From assembly GCA_900074725.1 (NCBI GenBank), contig LT598458.1, positions 1,240,001 through 1,304,000 on the forward strand: 64,000 nt of DNA, written 5' to 3'. Origin of the DNA: Lachancea dasiensis. Taxonomy: Eukaryota; Ascomycota; Saccharomycetes; Saccharomycetales; Saccharomycetaceae. A program made the translations under genes and the position numbers. The notes under the pieces are model-generated. The model was given only the letters and a program-made list of their open reading frames with translations, did no database searches and was not told where the DNA came from. Positions 21,201-32,673 of this stretch are shown piece by piece (position 1 is the stretch's first letter; each line of letters starts with the position of its first letter).

Positions 21201-21294
21201 GCCTCCGGTGGCCAGGTTGGACGACACCTACGGTGACTTGAACCTGATATGTACCTGTCCATCCGTGGAAGAAACCGTTGCCTCGCAGGATTAG
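18238..21294 (+). CDS. GCV2: Glycine decarboxylase P subunit, mitochondrial
   Basis: P protein of the mitochondrial glycine cleavage complex. It uses pyridoxal phosphate to decarboxylate glycine and pass the aminomethyl group to the lipoyl H protein. 1018 residues (S. cerevisiae 1034). The first ~30 residues are basic and Ser-rich without acidic residues, a plausible matrix presequence, followed by the conserved [13 protein letters not shown]. The PLP-binding lysine is in [17 protein letters not shown]. Almost every block of the yeast enzyme is conserved, including [13 protein letters not shown] and [12 protein letters not shown]. Orthologue of YMR189W. Confidence 0.97.
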   Translation: MLRFRALAGSKLIGRSLHSGKGVWLQQAAKVANVSSTQYQQIYERAQGSYEPLDTFQRRHLGPSPKNVQDMLKIIGYKDLDNFVTDLVPHQVLQKRPLELEAPADGFTEQQMLEHLKTIADKNRHQVKNLIGKGYYGTILPPVIQRNLLECPEWYTSYTPYQPEISQGRLESLLNFQTVITDLTGLPVANASLLDEGTAAGESMLLAFSAAKRKKTRFVLDSRTHPQTKSVLHTRAEPFGIEIVEIDPLDVEQSKAILSDKNTFGGLIQYPATDGSIIPGETLKSFADILHSNKGLLLVASDLLALTLLKPPSEFGADVVFGSSQRLGVPFGFGGPHAAFLAVVDKLNRKIPGRIVGVSKDRLGNPALRLALQTREQHIKRDKATSNICTAQALLANIAANYCVYHGPEGLKAIAGRVYGFTSVLAKKISNESNHTLVNKTWFDTLTVKLGDGISSQEFLKEALERYSINIYAVDAHTVSLSLDETITKEDLLALCQLFNTSTALPEGLPQFPSELLRTDDILSNVVFNQHHSETAMLRYLHRLQSRDLSLANSMIPLGSCTMKLNSTVEMMPVTWPQFANMHPFQPVEQAEGYRELIKSLESDLADITGFDAVSLQPNSGAQGEYAGLRVINAYLESQGQSHRKVCLIPVSAHGTNPASAVMCGMKVVPVNCLPDGSLDLTDLEAKAEKHKDDLAAIMITYPSTYGLFGPGIRQAIDIVHGHGGQVYLDGANMNAQVGLTSPGDLGADVCHLNLHKTFSIPHGGGGPGVGPICVKAHLGPYLPGHDLVEMMTGAPKKDRISSVSSAPYGSASILPISYAYIKMMGSKGLPFSSVVAMVNANYMMTRLKSHYEIMFVNERSTIKHCGHEFIIDLRQYKAKGVEAIDIAKRLQDYGFHAPTLAFPVPGTLMVEPTESENLEELDRFVDAMIAIRSEIDLYVAGDSRGSVLKNAPHSLEDLITSSDWDSRGYTREQAAYPLPYLKYNKFWPPVARLDDTYGDLNLICTCPSVEETVASQD

Positions 21295-22029
21295 CGGAGG
21301 TTGGACAATGGAGCCGAGAAGCAGTAATAAATCGATGTATACTATTTAGCCGAATTTAGAACAATGATGCATAGCAAGATGGGATACATTAATTAATAAA
21401 CCTTGTTGTGCCACAGTTGGGCGGGGTTAGAAAACAGAAGCAGAAACTAGTCCACACAAATGTGTGCCATACGGGACAATGAATGTTACGCTTCTGACCA
21501 AATTGCAGAGGTAATGGCGGTAGTGAAAATTGTTCAGACGTGCGACTTGGGTCGAGTTGGTTTTTTTAGCGTTGGACACCCTTCACTTGTGTTTTCGAGA
21601 TAGGCGGATATAGCGCGACCTCTTCTTATATTTAGAAAAACTCGCAGGCACAAGCAGGAGGGGAAAAAAAGTGCGTCCGCCACATCCTCCTTCCTCGCAC
21701 TTTCTTTGTGATCCAGGGTAGTTGTCCCTGCTTGACCAAACAATGGCATTATCTCCAGATGGCGTCAAAATAATACAAAGTGATCAACGCCACAATCGGT
21801 GAGCTGTGGCTTTTCGTTATAACAATGGACTTAGTACGGTTAAAGTGTGGCATTTCATTGTCATCAAGACTTTGATGACTGCGACTGATAATGAAGGCGG
21901 GCATCGGCGGGCATCTGCTACCGTTAAGATGCCCAACACCACGAGCTATATAAAGAGCTGAGATGTAAAATACCATTGTTGGCGAACGTTGGAAACTTTT
22001 TTGTTACATTCCGTATTCAAATCGTAACG
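21295..22029 (+). promoter_or_regulatory. SEO1 promoter: GGGCATC repeats and TATA box
   Basis: 735 bases between GCV2 and SEO1. GGCGGGCATC occurs twice head to tail (21896-21905, 21906-21915) and its core is inverted as GATGCCC at 21928-21934, just upstream of a TATATAAAG box at 21947-21955; SEO1 starts at 22030. The arrangement looks like a factor-binding cluster, but I cannot name the factor. Confidence 0.5.
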
Positions 22030-23757
22030 ATGGGTATACTCAAAGGAACGCAAGCGGTAGCAACCGAATGGGTCACGGACCCATTCAAGAGGCTCAAGTG
22101 GGGGTTCATACCAACCAGAAGAATAGTGGACGATGATGCAGTTTCAGAGAACAAATCTGAATCGGAGGTGGATTCGGACGCGGAAGAACAGAAGTATCGC
22201 GCCGAAAAGAGCCAGGATGTATCTGTGGAGCAGGGCCTTTCAGAAACGGCGTCTTTGTCGCACTTGGAGTACCGAGACGAAGCTGATCGTCATTGGTGGT
22301 CATTCTTCAACGAACAAGAATATAGAGTGAAAAAAGCCAGCAAGGCCAAATGGTACCAATGGTTTGGCAATGTGTCGTCTCAGGAAAAAAAACTGCTTTT
22401 GAAGCTGGACATCTTACTGGCTTTTTACTCGTGTTTGGCCTATTGGGTCAAGTTTCTGGATTCTACTAACCTGAACAACGCCTACGTCTCGGGTATGCGT
22501 GAGGAACTTAACTTCCAAGGTAACCAGCTGGTAGAAACCCAGGTGATGTTCACAGTTGGCAACATTATTTTCCAAATTCCATTTCTATTCTTCCTTAACA
22601 AGGTTCCTTTGAACTTTGTTCTTCCTGCACTGGACATTTGTTGGTCCATCTTGACCATTGGTGCGGCTAAGGTTGATAGTGTTCCACACTTGAAGGCAAT
22701 CCGCTTCTTCATCGGTGCTTTTGAGGCCCCTGCATACCTGGCCTACCAGTATTTGTTTGGATCGTTTTATAAACATGACGAGATGGTCCGCCGTTCTGCT
22801 TTCTACTACTTGGGCCAGTATGCTGGAATCTTGTCGGCTGGTGGTATTCAATCGGCTGTTTACTCTGCATTCAACGGGAAGCGCGGCCTGTCTGGATGGA
22901 GGTGGAACTTCATCATCGATGGACTAATTTCGTTCGTGGTTGGTGTTATCGGTGTTTACGCTTTGCCAGGCGACCCTTACAACTGCTACTCTATTTTCCT
23001 AACGGACGACGAGATCAGGCTAGCTCGTAAGAGATTGAGAGAGAACAACACTGAGAAATCAGACTTCTCTTCCAAGGTTTTCGACAAAAAAGTGTGGATT
23101 CGCATTTTCTCAGATTGGAAGATCTATGTGTTGACTCTCTGGAATATTTTCTGCTGGAACAACAACAATGGTAGCTCGGGTGCTTATCTATTGTGGCTGA
23201 AATCGTTGCAGAAATATTCCATTCCAGAAGTCAACAAGTTGGCTATGATCACCCCGGCATTGGGTATGATATACTTGTTCGGTACAAGTTTGTTTGCAGA
23301 TAAGCTTCATAGCAGGTGGGGAGCAATTGTCGTGACGCAAGTGTTCAATTTCATTGGTAATGTTATTCTGGCTGCGTGGAATGTCCCTCAGAGTGCTAAA
23401 TGGTTTGCGTTTATGCTACAATACTTTGGGTGGGCAATGGCTCCAGTATTATATTCTTGGCAAAACGACATCTGTCGTCGCGATGCTCAAGCTAGATCTG
23501 TTATTTTAGTGGTGATGAACATGCTTGCCCAAACCACCACAGCATTCATGTCCGTCTTGGTGTTTAAGACCGTTGAAGCACCCAGATTCTTGAAGGGTTA
23601 CACCTGGACTGCAGTCTCTGCATTTTGTCTGTCGCTATGGACTATTCTAGTACTATGGCTTTACAAGCGTGAGGAAAGACAAAACGCGCGGGCAAATGGC
23701 ATTGTTGTGTACAACTCAAAGAAGGGCGAAACAGCTGAAGACAAACAGGCTGCCTAA
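22030..23757 (+). CDS. SEO1: Seo1-type anion:cation symporter (allantoate permease family)
   Basis: Major-facilitator permease of the Dal5/allantoate family. 575 residues, with about 12 membrane spans after an acidic N-terminal cytosolic region of ~120 residues. Long identical blocks with S. cerevisiae Seo1 (593 aa) include [54 protein letters not shown] and [18 protein letters not shown]. cerevisiae Seo1 is a putative permease linked to sensitivity to a sulfoxide ethionine analogue; the natural substrate is uncertain. ATG 22030 was chosen over upstream non-ATG codons. SEO1 is subtelomeric in S. cerevisiae (YAL067C), so its place between GCV2 and SGS1 is lineage-specific. Confidence 0.88.
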   Translation: MGILKGTQAVATEWVTDPFKRLKWGFIPTRRIVDDDAVSENKSESEVDSDAEEQKYRAEKSQDVSVEQGLSETASLSHLEYRDEADRHWWSFFNEQEYRVKKASKAKWYQWFGNVSSQEKKLLLKLDILLAFYSCLAYWVKFLDSTNLNNAYVSGMREELNFQGNQLVETQVMFTVGNIIFQIPFLFFLNKVPLNFVLPALDICWSILTIGAAKVDSVPHLKAIRFFIGAFEAPAYLAYQYLFGSFYKHDEMVRRSAFYYLGQYAGILSAGGIQSAVYSAFNGKRGLSGWRWNFIIDGLISFVVGVIGVYALPGDPYNCYSIFLTDDEIRLARKRLRENNTEKSDFSSKVFDKKVWIRIFSDWKIYVLTLWNIFCWNNNNGSSGAYLLWLKSLQKYSIPEVNKLAMITPALGMIYLFGTSLFADKLHSRWGAIVVTQVFNFIGNVILAAWNVPQSAKWFAFMLQYFGWAMAPVLYSWQNDICRRDAQARSVILVVMNMLAQTTTAFMSVLVFKTVEAPRFLKGYTWTAVSAFCLSLWTILVLWLYKREERQNARANGIVVYNSKKGETAEDKQAA

Positions 23758-23878
23758 ATAATTAATCGTTAATCTATAAACCTTAATATTTCCAGATAAA
23801 CTATCCCATCCAATAATTCATGTACTTTTTGCCTACTATTAGGGTGCAGAGTCGATGCTTGCCTCAAAAAGGCGGGGC

Positions 23879-26800
23879 TCATCTTCTTGCCCAGTTTTTA
23901 GGTGGCCACTTGGCCTTTTTGCCCCGCTTGGGCTTTGTTTGACTATTCTTGGGCTTTTGGGACAAGACACCTGAATAAGCTTCCGCAGTAGTTGAGCTTC
24001 TGATTTGCCTTAAAATCTCTTCGTCGCGCTGTTGAGTTTCGGGCGTTTCTTCAAAATTGGGGGTCTGAAACCAAGGAGATACATTTGTAGTCTCGGAAGG
24101 AAGATGTGATGCTTTTCTTAGTAATGAATCCCGTTGTAACCTCAAAATTTCAAATAGGTCTTTGAAGTGATGGTAGTTGCGCTTTTGAGAGTCTCCTAAG
24201 TTGGGAAGGATGACAAAGTCATTCTCATTTTGTGGTACGGAAAATGCTGCTCTCTTTAGAGCTTGCTCAGATATGATGCTAGTGTAACTGGGGTAATTTT
24301 GATTTCTGGCCAACTCAATGGCTCTCTGCTTAAGCTCTTGATAGGCATTTGTAATGCAGAGCTGCTCTTGAGGAGATAGATTGCTAATATTATCATCTAA
24401 TATGATGGCAGTGTGCTCAGATGGGGATCTCGCTCGGGGATTTGTATGTTCGTAAGCAAATTGCTTCAACACCGGCGTTCCATTCATCGAAATCTTGGCG
24501 GTTTCGATTGAAATTGCCCTTCTCCTGTCGGTTGAGTCTTTTGAAACGGTTTGTAGATTATTCAAAATCGGCGGTGCTGGGGAGTTCCTTGATGCATCGA
24601 TAGTTGATGTAACAAACTGCATTGAAACCTTTAATCTACCGCTCAGTACCTGTCGGGACTTGGGACCCGCCTTAACGTAATTAGAAGCAAACCCTTTACC
24701 TGTCATAACTGAATACTCTTGGAGTACTTGAGTTGTGACAAGTCGGAAAAAGATCCTCTCAATCTCGGACTTTGACATGTTCTTTCCGAGGCCATGGAAT
24801 GGTAGTTTATCGTGATTCGCTTGAACGATTTTCGAGTTACGAGAACCTTTGTAGACATCCTGGCAATGTATAAGGGTAACTTTATCATCTTGGATCGAGT
24901 TAACCAGCTTTATTATATCGATAGCATCGACAGTAATGTCTCTCTCCTCCGTTGTGGTATTGGCACTGTTTCGACAATTGTCACAATTACTCTGGCATAG
25001 AGTAGATTTGAACTCCTCGTTAAAATATGATAAAACAAGTTGCCTTCGACAATCAGTTGCATTTTCACAGTACTGCATGACCTGCTGAAGTTTTGTTAGA
25101 TGCTTATCTTTGTTGTCTCGATCAAGATTCTTATCCTTTTGAATCATCGTTTGAATTGTGCGAACGTCTCGAAAGGTGTAGTACATAATGCAATAAGAGT
25201 ATTTCCCATCTCTACCAGCACGTCCCGTTTCTTGATAGTACCCTTCTAAGGTTCTAGGAACCGTAAGGTGGTACACAAATCGGACATCTGGCTTGTCTAT
25301 GCCCATGCCGAAAGCCACTGTTGCACAGATAACGCGGATATTATCGTTTTGCCACGCCTGCTGGACTTGATTTCTTTCATCTGGTTCCATCCCTGCATGA
25401 TAATACGCACAATTAACACCAGCTTTCTGCATGAGCGAGGCAGTTTGCTCACACGAGTTCTTAGAATGACAGTATATTATACCTGTTTGATTCTTGAAGC
25501 GAGTTTTCACAGAATCGCACATTTCAAAAACCGCATTCTTGCCTTTTTTGAGGACTTGGTAAAACAAGTTTGTCCTATTGAAACTCTGCTTCAGAAACAC
25601 AGGTTTGTCTAAACGCAAGTTGTGAACTACATCAAGCCGCACCTGCTCACTAGCAGTCGCAGTCAACGCAATCATTGGAATATCGGGATACTGGTCCTTG
25701 AAATACTTCAATTGTTTATAGTCCGGCCTAAAGTCGTGTCCCCAGTTAGAAACGCAGTGCGCTTCATCCACTACGATGCGAGCCAACTTACCATCGTTAT
25801 AAAGCTTGTTTATTGCTCTTTTGCATTGTTCAGAAGCACTAATCATTTCTGGAGATATGTAAATTAGGTCTAGCAACCCGTTGGTGAACAAATTGAACGT
25901 CTGGCGCCTTTGGTCCGCTGTTCCTTTCGAGCTAAACATGCAAGCTTTGATATTTTTTGCCAATAAATGTGCAACCTGATCTTGCATCAAAGATATCAGA
26001 GGGGATATGACAACCGTCGTGCCGCAGGTAGTACCTGACTTAACCACTGCAGGCAGTTGGTAGCACAGAGACTTGCCACCTCCAGTTGGCATCAAAACGA
26101 ACACATCCTTCCCCGCCAAGGTCGCATTGATAGCCTCCAGTTGGTTAGGACGAAATCCCGGCAATTCAAAGACGTGTTTGAGTCTATGATGAACTTCCTT
26201 CGACCATTCATATCGGGGTCCCGTTGTTTCGATGCCTTCGGGCCCGGTTGAGGCCGGTACATTAACATTGCGTTCAGAATGAAAATTTCCTTCATCATTT
26301 CCACCGATCAAGTCGATGCTTATGGCTTCTTCCTTGACCTGGAAAAGTGCACCGTGTGAGTTGTCTAGTTTTTGTTCCGAGATAATCTTTAGATCATCGT
26401 CCAGCTCCCTTAAATCGGCTCCCTGAGTTAAATATTCTCTTTCAGCATCAAAATCATCAAAATCCTCCGAATCACTATGTGTGAATGTTTCATCGTAACA
26501 TTTCTGCTGCTGCTGTGATCCACCTAGCGCCTGCCGAGGGGCATCTTTGTGAAAGTCATTCGGAAACGTTTGTTGAATACTTTCACTTATTGTATCAAAT
26601 TCGGGTACTTCTTGAGAATGTGTTTCCAGTAAATCGACCTCCGGGGTCGGCGGTGAGTGAATTCTAGAAGATACATCCGGCATATGATTAATGGGCGAGG
26701 AACCAATAACTTCAATATTAGGTAGGTCAACAACATCGTGAATTGGATGGGATGGCCCTCTGTGGCCGTCAGCTTCGGATGCAATGTCCTTTCTTGCGTT

Positions 26801-28021
26801 TATAGTCCCTTGATAGTCATCGTCATCACTTTCCTCCAAAAAGTTATCAATTCCATCCTCTACAAATTCCCGATCACTGGACCTTACCTCATCATTATCC
26901 TCTTCAGCGGTCAGCAGATACTGTGAGTCTTCCGGTTCGGCCTCCATCGTTGTGTCATGGGCATCATTGTTCGATTGTTGGCTTTGAGAAACTCTCCTCA
27001 TGTTGTAGTTCAAACTGTCATCTAATTCTGGGATTCTGTAATTAACATCGCGATGCTTCCGTAATGTTCGCACGCGCCCAGTTTTGCGCGAGGAAGTTTG
27101 TAACACTTGGTTACTCAATTGCGCCAATACCTGAAGATCTTCCTCCTCTTCATCCTCGTCTAACACGGTTATGAGATCTTGTTCAGTGAAATTTGTTTGT
27201 ACAGAATTTCCATGAAGTGTTCTCGGAGCGTTGATTTTGTTTACAGTCACCTCTACAGAAGAACTGTTCGCGAGTGCCCTTGGTAGAGATGAAGGCTGAA
27301 CTTTGTGTGAAGTATCATGCGTAGCTGATGATTCTTTTTTCAACGACTCTAGCAAAGACCCTAAGTCTTGAAGTCGTTTCTCTAACTGCTCTAAGTGAGG
27401 ATTAACCTCTGATTTGAGCTGCAAGCTTTTAGAGTCGGCCGACAGTGATGTAGATTCAATGATGGAGCATTTTTTGTTCAGTAGACTGGCTTGATTTTGC
27501 AAAAGGCGGATAATATTGTCTTGTAAAGATAACATGTCGCCAGAGTTAGAGCTCTGATTCGAAGTTCTTCGTATTCTGCCCCGCACTTCGTCTGAAGCTT
27601 GATGCATACTGAGACTTCCCGAATCAACATATGATGTCGCGGGAAGTGAGGTTGGTTTCTGTGATAGTTGTGTGGATACTGACACTCTGTGGGATGAGCG
27701 AATGGCGCTTGGATGGGAGAGTGAGATTCCGGGCCGCTGTGTGCCGTTTTCTTCAACTGTACTGGAACCTGTACTTACGCCACCACTTTGGTACGTGACG
27801 GCCCCAGCCTTAGAAGCTGCCACCTGTGTTCTTTTCTTGAGATCTGCCGTGAGTTCGACTACAGCTTGCTGAGAACCTATCACCTCCTCGGACCGCCCCC
27901 AAAGTTTTTGTCTTTTATCCGCGGTCTCTGCTCTCAAAATGCGCTCTAAGAGGTTGCGGTTAGGCTCATATGGTTTATCTCGTTTCAGCCATGTAAGCTG
28001 GGCTTTGAGATTGTCTTGCAT
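23879..28021 (-). CDS. SGS1: RecQ-family DNA helicase
   Basis: RecQ/BLM-type 3'-5' DNA helicase that works with Top3-Rmi1 to dissolve recombination intermediates and aids end resection. 1380 residues (S. cerevisiae 1447). A long acidic, disordered N-terminal half (Top3/Rmi1-binding region at the extreme N-terminus) precedes the helicase core: Walker A MPTGGGKSLCYQ at about 645, DEAH box VVDEAHCVSNWGHDFRPDY at about 750, and motif VI QETGRAGRDGK. Next come a RecQ zinc-binding region (CDNCRNS), a winged-helix RQC and an HRDC domain at about 1200-1295. The basic C-terminus ends in KRGKKAKWPPKNWARR. Orthologue of YMR190C; divergent from GAL4. Confidence 0.97.
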   Translation of the reverse strand: MQDNLKAQLTWLKRDKPYEPNRNLLERILRAETADKRQKLWGRSEEVIGSQQAVVELTADLKKRTQVAASKAGAVTYQSGGVSTGSSTVEENGTQRPGISLSHPSAIRSSHRVSVSTQLSQKPTSLPATSYVDSGSLSMHQASDEVRGRIRRTSNQSSNSGDMLSLQDNIIRLLQNQASLLNKKCSIIESTSLSADSKSLQLKSEVNPHLEQLEKRLQDLGSLLESLKKESSATHDTSHKVQPSSLPRALANSSSVEVTVNKINAPRTLHGNSVQTNFTEQDLITVLDEDEEEEDLQVLAQLSNQVLQTSSRKTGRVRTLRKHRDVNYRIPELDDSLNYNMRRVSQSQQSNNDAHDTTMEAEPEDSQYLLTAEEDNDEVRSSDREFVEDGIDNFLEESDDDDYQGTINARKDIASEADGHRGPSHPIHDVVDLPNIEVIGSSPINHMPDVSSRIHSPPTPEVDLLETHSQEVPEFDTISESIQQTFPNDFHKDAPRQALGGSQQQQKCYDETFTHSDSEDFDDFDAEREYLTQGADLRELDDDLKIISEQKLDNSHGALFQVKEEAISIDLIGGNDEGNFHSERNVNVPASTGPEGIETTGPRYEWSKEVHHRLKHVFELPGFRPNQLEAINATLAGKDVFVLMPTGGGKSLCYQLPAVVKSGTTCGTTVVISPLISLMQDQVAHLLAKNIKACMFSSKGTADQRRQTFNLFTNGLLDLIYISPEMISASEQCKRAINKLYNDGKLARIVVDEAHCVSNWGHDFRPDYKQLKYFKDQYPDIPMIALTATASEQVRLDVVHNLRLDKPVFLKQSFNRTNLFYQVLKKGKNAVFEMCDSVKTRFKNQTGIIYCHSKNSCEQTASLMQKAGVNCAYYHAGMEPDERNQVQQAWQNDNIRVICATVAFGMGIDKPDVRFVYHLTVPRTLEGYYQETGRAGRDGKYSYCIMYYTFRDVRTIQTMIQKDKNLDRDNKDKHLTKLQQVMQYCENATDCRRQLVLSYFNEEFKSTLCQSNCDNCRNSANTTTEERDITVDAIDIIKLVNSIQDDKVTLIHCQDVYKGSRNSKIVQANHDKLPFHGLGKNMSKSEIERIFFRLVTTQVLQEYSVMTGKGFASNYVKAGPKSRQVLSGRLKVSMQFVTSTIDASRNSPAPPILNNLQTVSKDSTDRRRAISIETAKISMNGTPVLKQFAYEHTNPRARSPSEHTAIILDDNISNLSPQEQLCITNAYQELKQRAIELARNQNYPSYTSIISEQALKRAAFSVPQNENDFVILPNLGDSQKRNYHHFKDLFEILRLQRDSLLRKASHLPSETTNVSPWFQTPNFEETPETQQRDEEILRQIRSSTTAEAYSGVLSQKPKNSQTKPKRGKKAKWPPKNWARR

Positions 28022-28471
28022 TCTGGCGTCCAGCGAGCCATACGCCTCGAAAAGACATGTCTTAGTTAATATATGATCGATGCCCGCGTCTGTTTACATC
28101 TTTGACGATGGCCATTGTCGTCCAAAATAACATACATATAATTATTGAAGGGTAGGTATGTCTACCACGTAAAGCTTAGGAATCTAAACTTGACAGGTAT
28201 AAACAAAGTCTTGGTGATTAGGTTCTGTTCTAAAGCTTCCCAACTGTCGATAAAAGTGGCATCAATAATTTAAGGAGGAAGTTTAAGCTTTGCACTTCTC
28301 GATTGGTGACATTGTACTATAAAGCTGGGAACCGCTTGACGATTACGGCCCTCAAGCTACATTAATGATTAATTTACAATAGAGAAATAGAAAGGTCTTA
28401 GTTCCAGGGTTTACAGCTGGATCACTCCCTTGGTTGCAGCAAGCTTATAAGCTGGCTAGACAATTATCAAA
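28022..28471. promoter_or_regulatory. Divergent SGS1/GAL4 promoter region
   Basis: 450 bases between divergent start codons. I looked for CGG-N11-CCG Gal4 self-regulation sites and saw none. No other specific motif was recognised. Confidence 0.5.
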
Positions 28472-30625
28472 ATGGTGGAGTTGGCGGAATTGGCCTGCGA
28501 TTCTTGCCGTAAAAAGAAAATGAAATGCTCGAGAGAACTACCGGCGTGTTCCAAGTGTCTCCGATATAATTGGAACTGTCACTACTCACCAAGGCAGACG
28601 AGGTCACCGCTAACAAGGGCACATTTGACAGCCGTCGAAGATCGACTGTCCCAAGTCGAACGACTACTTTACGAACTATTTCCGGACTCGAATTTGGAAG
28701 AAGTTCTCCGCGACCCACGACCATCCAAGCTACAACGTCTTATTTCTCGCTGCAACAAGAGCGAAACACGAACTGAAGCGGATCTGTCGGTCGCAATGTC
28801 GTCTCCCCTTTCGCAGCAACCCATTACCAAGCAGCTGCCGATTGACCTCATCACTGGATTTGAGTGGGATGAATCTACCGAGAAGGATGTCTTTAAGAAT
28901 GATGGCATGGGGACGTTGAATCTAGAAATCGACAATACAGGCTTTTTTGGAGCGGGCTCTAGGTCTATATTGTTGAGAACGCTGTCAATAGGAGATGCTA
29001 GTATTGATACTTCCGGGCGTTTGCTAAGTACAAACGAAACTGTACCTCTTACGTCAGCACAGTTAACAGAGGCATATGTGGAGGCCTATTTCAAAAAATT
29101 TCATCCGACTTTTCCAATACTGCATGAAAACTCCTTTCGCCTATGTTTTTCAAATCAAGCGGACCCTCCATCAAAAGGTGCTTGGCAAATTCTATTGAAT
29201 ATAGTTTTGGCGCTGGGGTCTTGGTGTGTTAATGGAGAACTGTCAGATATCGATGTCCACTTTTACAGAAGTGCAAAGTCCTATGTTAACAGCACGGTGT
29301 TGGAAACAGGTTCATACTTTCTTCTTATTTCCTTGGCGTTACTTTCTCGATATTCCCAGATACGTAATAAGCCCAACGCTTGCTGGAACTATTTGGGCTT
29401 GGCACTTAGTATGGCCCTTTCACTTGGACTGAATAGGGAGATCAGTGGCACTGTCAGCAATGATCATGCTTCTGAAATTAGAAGGAGAATATGGTGGGTG
29501 CTATACATTTATGACTTCCATACTTCTTTGTCTTTCGGTCGGCCATGTCAGGTTCCGACAGATGCAAATATAGATATACTATTTCCTTCAGGTGCTCCTT
29601 CGCATGGCAATGGGTTTAGTGACGCGGTAGTATACTCCTTCGTCGCTGAGGAAGCAAAGGTGGTGAAAATGTCAAAGAAGACATTCAGAAAAATATTTTC
29701 AGCTACCAAAGCTAATTCGCTTAACTTGACCGAGCTTGCAGGTTTTCAAAAGGAACTCAATGCATATATCAATACTCTCTCAAGCCCTTTCAAGATAGAA
29801 TTTGAGAAATGGCAAAAATTTGCCGAGTCCAGAAACGATTGGATGCCCTTACGCAGGTACCAGCTATACTGGATGTGTCGAAATATGACGATATCGGTAT
29901 GCCAGCCTCATTTGATCAAACTGGTAAATCAATCGACCCCTGATTTGGGTGAACCTGAGCCAGAGACATGTTTAACCATGTGCTATGAGGCAGCAAGAGA
30001 CATCATTGACTCGATCTCTAACTTTTTCTCACAATATGAAATGACGACAGTCGATGCATGGTATGCGACTTTTTATATAACAAGTGCTGCGATAGTAGCC
30101 CTGGTCGGCCTATGTACAGGGGCGACCGTCATTGAAGGTACAGCGCTGAAAGGATCCTTGATTCGAGCCAGAGTCTGCCTTGAGAAACTTGCACCTAGTA
30201 ACGCCACAGCGGAAAAGTTTCTGAAAATTATAGATAATGCCTGCGGCAAATCAGCTGGCGAAGAAACAGGACACACACCTCTTACCCAGTCAGTGCAAAG
30301 CAACCGCGATATACCCACTGTCAACTCGTCAAATAGCCTCACGGAGTTGATCAGATCACTCCCCCAACCAACCGCTTTCAATTCTAAACTGTTAGCCGGT
30401 TTGAACATGCCACAGGAAGGAAGTTCGCTTGCTCTCGAAACTCCTTCGACTGCCCCAAATTTACCAGATGTTACCATGTTCCCTAACTGGAACGACCAAA
30501 GTGTCCAGACTTACCTTAACACCAACTCCACAGGGACCTTCAATACCAGCGCCAATACTAATGGATTCAACACGACAACAATGGATGACATCCTCAAATA
30601 CATTTTCAATGACGAAGTTCAGTGA
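28472..30625 (+). CDS. GAL4: Gal4-type Zn2Cys6 transcription activator
   Basis: Binuclear zinc-cluster regulator of galactose genes, 717 residues (S. cerevisiae Gal4 881). The Zn2Cys6 motif uses C9, C12, C19, C26, C29 and C36; the linker [16 protein letters not shown] is nearly that of Gal4 and leads into a dimerisation coiled coil at about 55-75. The fungal-specific regulatory domain fills the middle ([23 protein letters not shown]). The C-terminus [16 protein letters not shown] closely matches the S. cerevisiae activation domain that Gal80 masks. S. cerevisiae GAL4 is YPL248C, beside YPL247C and GYP5, and both those neighbours are nearby here. The shorter central region is the main difference. 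Confidence 0.93.
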   Translation: MVELAELACDSCRKKKMKCSRELPACSKCLRYNWNCHYSPRQTRSPLTRAHLTAVEDRLSQVERLLYELFPDSNLEEVLRDPRPSKLQRLISRCNKSETRTEADLSVAMSSPLSQQPITKQLPIDLITGFEWDESTEKDVFKNDGMGTLNLEIDNTGFFGAGSRSILLRTLSIGDASIDTSGRLLSTNETVPLTSAQLTEAYVEAYFKKFHPTFPILHENSFRLCFSNQADPPSKGAWQILLNIVLALGSWCVNGELSDIDVHFYRSAKSYVNSTVLETGSYFLLISLALLSRYSQIRNKPNACWNYLGLALSMALSLGLNREISGTVSNDHASEIRRRIWWVLYIYDFHTSLSFGRPCQVPTDANIDILFPSGAPSHGNGFSDAVVYSFVAEEAKVVKMSKKTFRKIFSATKANSLNLTELAGFQKELNAYINTLSSPFKIEFEKWQKFAESRNDWMPLRRYQLYWMCRNMTISVCQPHLIKLVNQSTPDLGEPEPETCLTMCYEAARDIIDSISNFFSQYEMTTVDAWYATFYITSAAIVALVGLCTGATVIEGTALKGSLIRARVCLEKLAPSNATAEKFLKIIDNACGKSAGEETGHTPLTQSVQSNRDIPTVNSSNSLTELIRSLPQPTAFNSKLLAGLNMPQEGSSLALETPSTAPNLPDVTMFPNWNDQSVQTYLNTNSTGTFNTSANTNGFNTTTMDDILKYIFNDEVQ

Positions 30626-30986
30626 AAGACTGTAACAAATGAGTCAGAAGCAATCAATCTGATTCGTGTATTATGGCATAACTACAATGTCACATTGCCA
30701 ATTGGCCTCGATTGGCTATGATGGTGCGATCCCTATGTGGTCCTTGGACTCTAATGATCTGCATGTACATTCTTAATATACTGCTAGCCAGCTCCTTACC
30801 CAATGAGTATGATTGTTTGTCAAGCCTCTTCTATGATAAACTATTAAAAATGGGTCCTGGCGACGTCATTTCAGTACAAAATGATTATAGATATTTATTA
30901 ATGAACATTCTCATCCCTGCCCCATGAATATGCAAACTTCTTCCCTATCCGATTAAGACTGGAAACTGACGAACTACCTTTCAATA
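30626..30986. other. Intergenic GAL4-SPG5
   Basis: 361 bases, AT-rich, co-directional genes. Short frames are present but none has protein-like features. Nothing else was recognised. Confidence 0.5.
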
Positions 30987-32102
30987 ATGTCTGCAAATAC
31001 TTTGCGACAATGGCTGAAGGTAGCTCGGAAACAAGCAAAACAGCTGCGGCAGAGCCTTGACGATGAGTTGCAAGGTTTTCTAGAAAAGAATATCCCTAAA
31101 CCCCAGAGGTCGTTGGTAAGGCTACCAGTTGCCGTTAACCGTAGACCACCGTTTAGACATGGGAACAGATTTGTTCACACGTCTGCAAAAGGTGGTGTTA
31201 ATCCTCCACATGCCTCACCGCCGTTTAGAAATCAATCTCCCAGATTCACCTCATGCGGTGGAAATACGCTTTTGGCCAGTTTCAACAGCACGTATAGAGC
31301 CCCCAAGGGGACTCCTCGCGGTCTCTTTACAAATTGGAATATGAATACCGCTCGATTTACCAATGGGAGAGCGTATTCGACGTCCGCCATCAGAATCACT
31401 CACGACGCTGTTCAGAATATGGCAATATCGCTACGTTGCTTTTATAATCTTTGGGACGACTATCTTTTAGGTAATGGGCTTGATGATAAGACGAAACTAA
31501 AATCTCGTGTTTCAAACTTTGTCAACAATGGGAACCTGAGCCCCAAAGGTGTATCTCTTCTACGCACCAAGGAATTGTGTCGAATGATCGAAGATCACAA
31601 GCAAGAGCTAGGCTACGACAATTTCAAACCTGGGGAGGAGATGGGATGCGTGGTGGAATTTCAAATGCCATGTCTCGAAATGGCAGCCATGCCATCCATG
31701 GTGTTTGCTTCTGATGAGGCTCTTGACATGTGGCACGAAGAGCTCGCGGCTTACAACATTAAAATTCGAACAATTGAAGAAAGTGTTAGAACTATCTATG
31801 AGCATTATGGTGCGTTGCCTTTAGAGTTCGACAAGCGCTCTGTGCGTGTTCGATTTCCGAACATTACCACTTACGAAGCAGAGATGTTGATGCGAGACCT
31901 GGGGCTGACGCTGGGTCTCGTTCTACCTGCGGAGCGTCACTCTGGTTCGCAAGGTTATCTGAATGAAAGGCATGGGAGCTATGTGATCCCACGCGAAGAT
32001 GTGGAACAGAACCCCGGGGGAGAATTTGCTCCGGTACTCTCATCTCCGTCATTGTCAGCATCTCAGTATTCAGGTTTCTCGCTTCTGTCATCCTACGGTT
32101 AA
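30987..32102 (+). CDS. SPG5: Spg5-like stationary-phase proteasome factor
   Basis: 371 residues, essentially the length of S. cerevisiae Spg5 (373 aa, YMR191W), which is needed for survival at high temperature in stationary phase and associates with proteasomes. I identify it mainly from position, between SGS1 (YMR190C) and the GYL1/GYP5 gene (YMR192W), and from length, not from a recognised domain. The N-terminal third is basic, Arg/Pro-rich and probably disordered; a conserved-looking alpha/beta region runs from about 135 to 320 (NLWDDYLLGNG, MGCVVEFQMPCLEMAAMPSM); the C-terminal tail is Ser-rich. Confidence 0.72.
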   Translation: MSANTLRQWLKVARKQAKQLRQSLDDELQGFLEKNIPKPQRSLVRLPVAVNRRPPFRHGNRFVHTSAKGGVNPPHASPPFRNQSPRFTSCGGNTLLASFNSTYRAPKGTPRGLFTNWNMNTARFTNGRAYSTSAIRITHDAVQNMAISLRCFYNLWDDYLLGNGLDDKTKLKSRVSNFVNNGNLSPKGVSLLRTKELCRMIEDHKQELGYDNFKPGEEMGCVVEFQMPCLEMAAMPSMVFASDEALDMWHEELAAYNIKIRTIEESVRTIYEHYGALPLEFDKRSVRVRFPNITTYEAEMLMRDLGLTLGLVLPAERHSGSQGYLNERHGSYVIPREDVEQNPGGEFAPVLSSPSLSASQYSGFSLLSSYG

Positions 32103-32673
32103 GAGAATTCAACGGTGCTTGCAGTGGTCTGCAAGAAGTAGCTCGTCAGAGCATTGGGAAAGGTTTATATTCGATTCATATATGTAGAGCTAAGAAGAAT
32201 TGCCCGATGGGCTTTAGCAAAGTTATATGTCATTTTTTGTGAATGCGACGCCAATGGTGTTCCACAGAGTTTCTTAAGAATGCCTTTTTAAAAATCTATC
32301 GCAGCTGGGTACGATCATCAATGGTATTCAGTTGCTGATCCAGAGATGTTTTGGTTTAAGGCTACTTTGAGTATATCGCGAAAACTATTAGACAAACCTC
32401 CCCAGAGTAACCATCGGCAATTTCAGATTGGAGTGCGATCAATACAGTGCGATGCGGGGAGATTAGGCAAATATTGCTTATGTCTTCTCTTCATATGTCT
32501 ATCATTGTCTTGGAACGTAAGAATTTGAGGTTGGTAATTAGTCCCATTGACATTTCAAACCACCTAAGAAGTTCTTCCTTAAAAGAACACTTAATTAAAA
32601 CTACCTAAAACCAGCGATATAAGTCCGTGAGACCTTCATTCAACACCAATAGACGCTCGCGATTTGAAGAATT
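32103..32673. other. Intergenic SPG5-GYP5
   Basis: 571 bases, AT-rich, with TTAATTAAAACTACC near the downstream start. No tRNA, snoRNA or protein-like frame was recognised. Confidence 0.5.

Noticed and set aside
23879-28021. Many 60-115-codon plus-strand frames across SGS1
   Set aside because: All lie antisense to an intact RecQ helicase frame with complete motifs.
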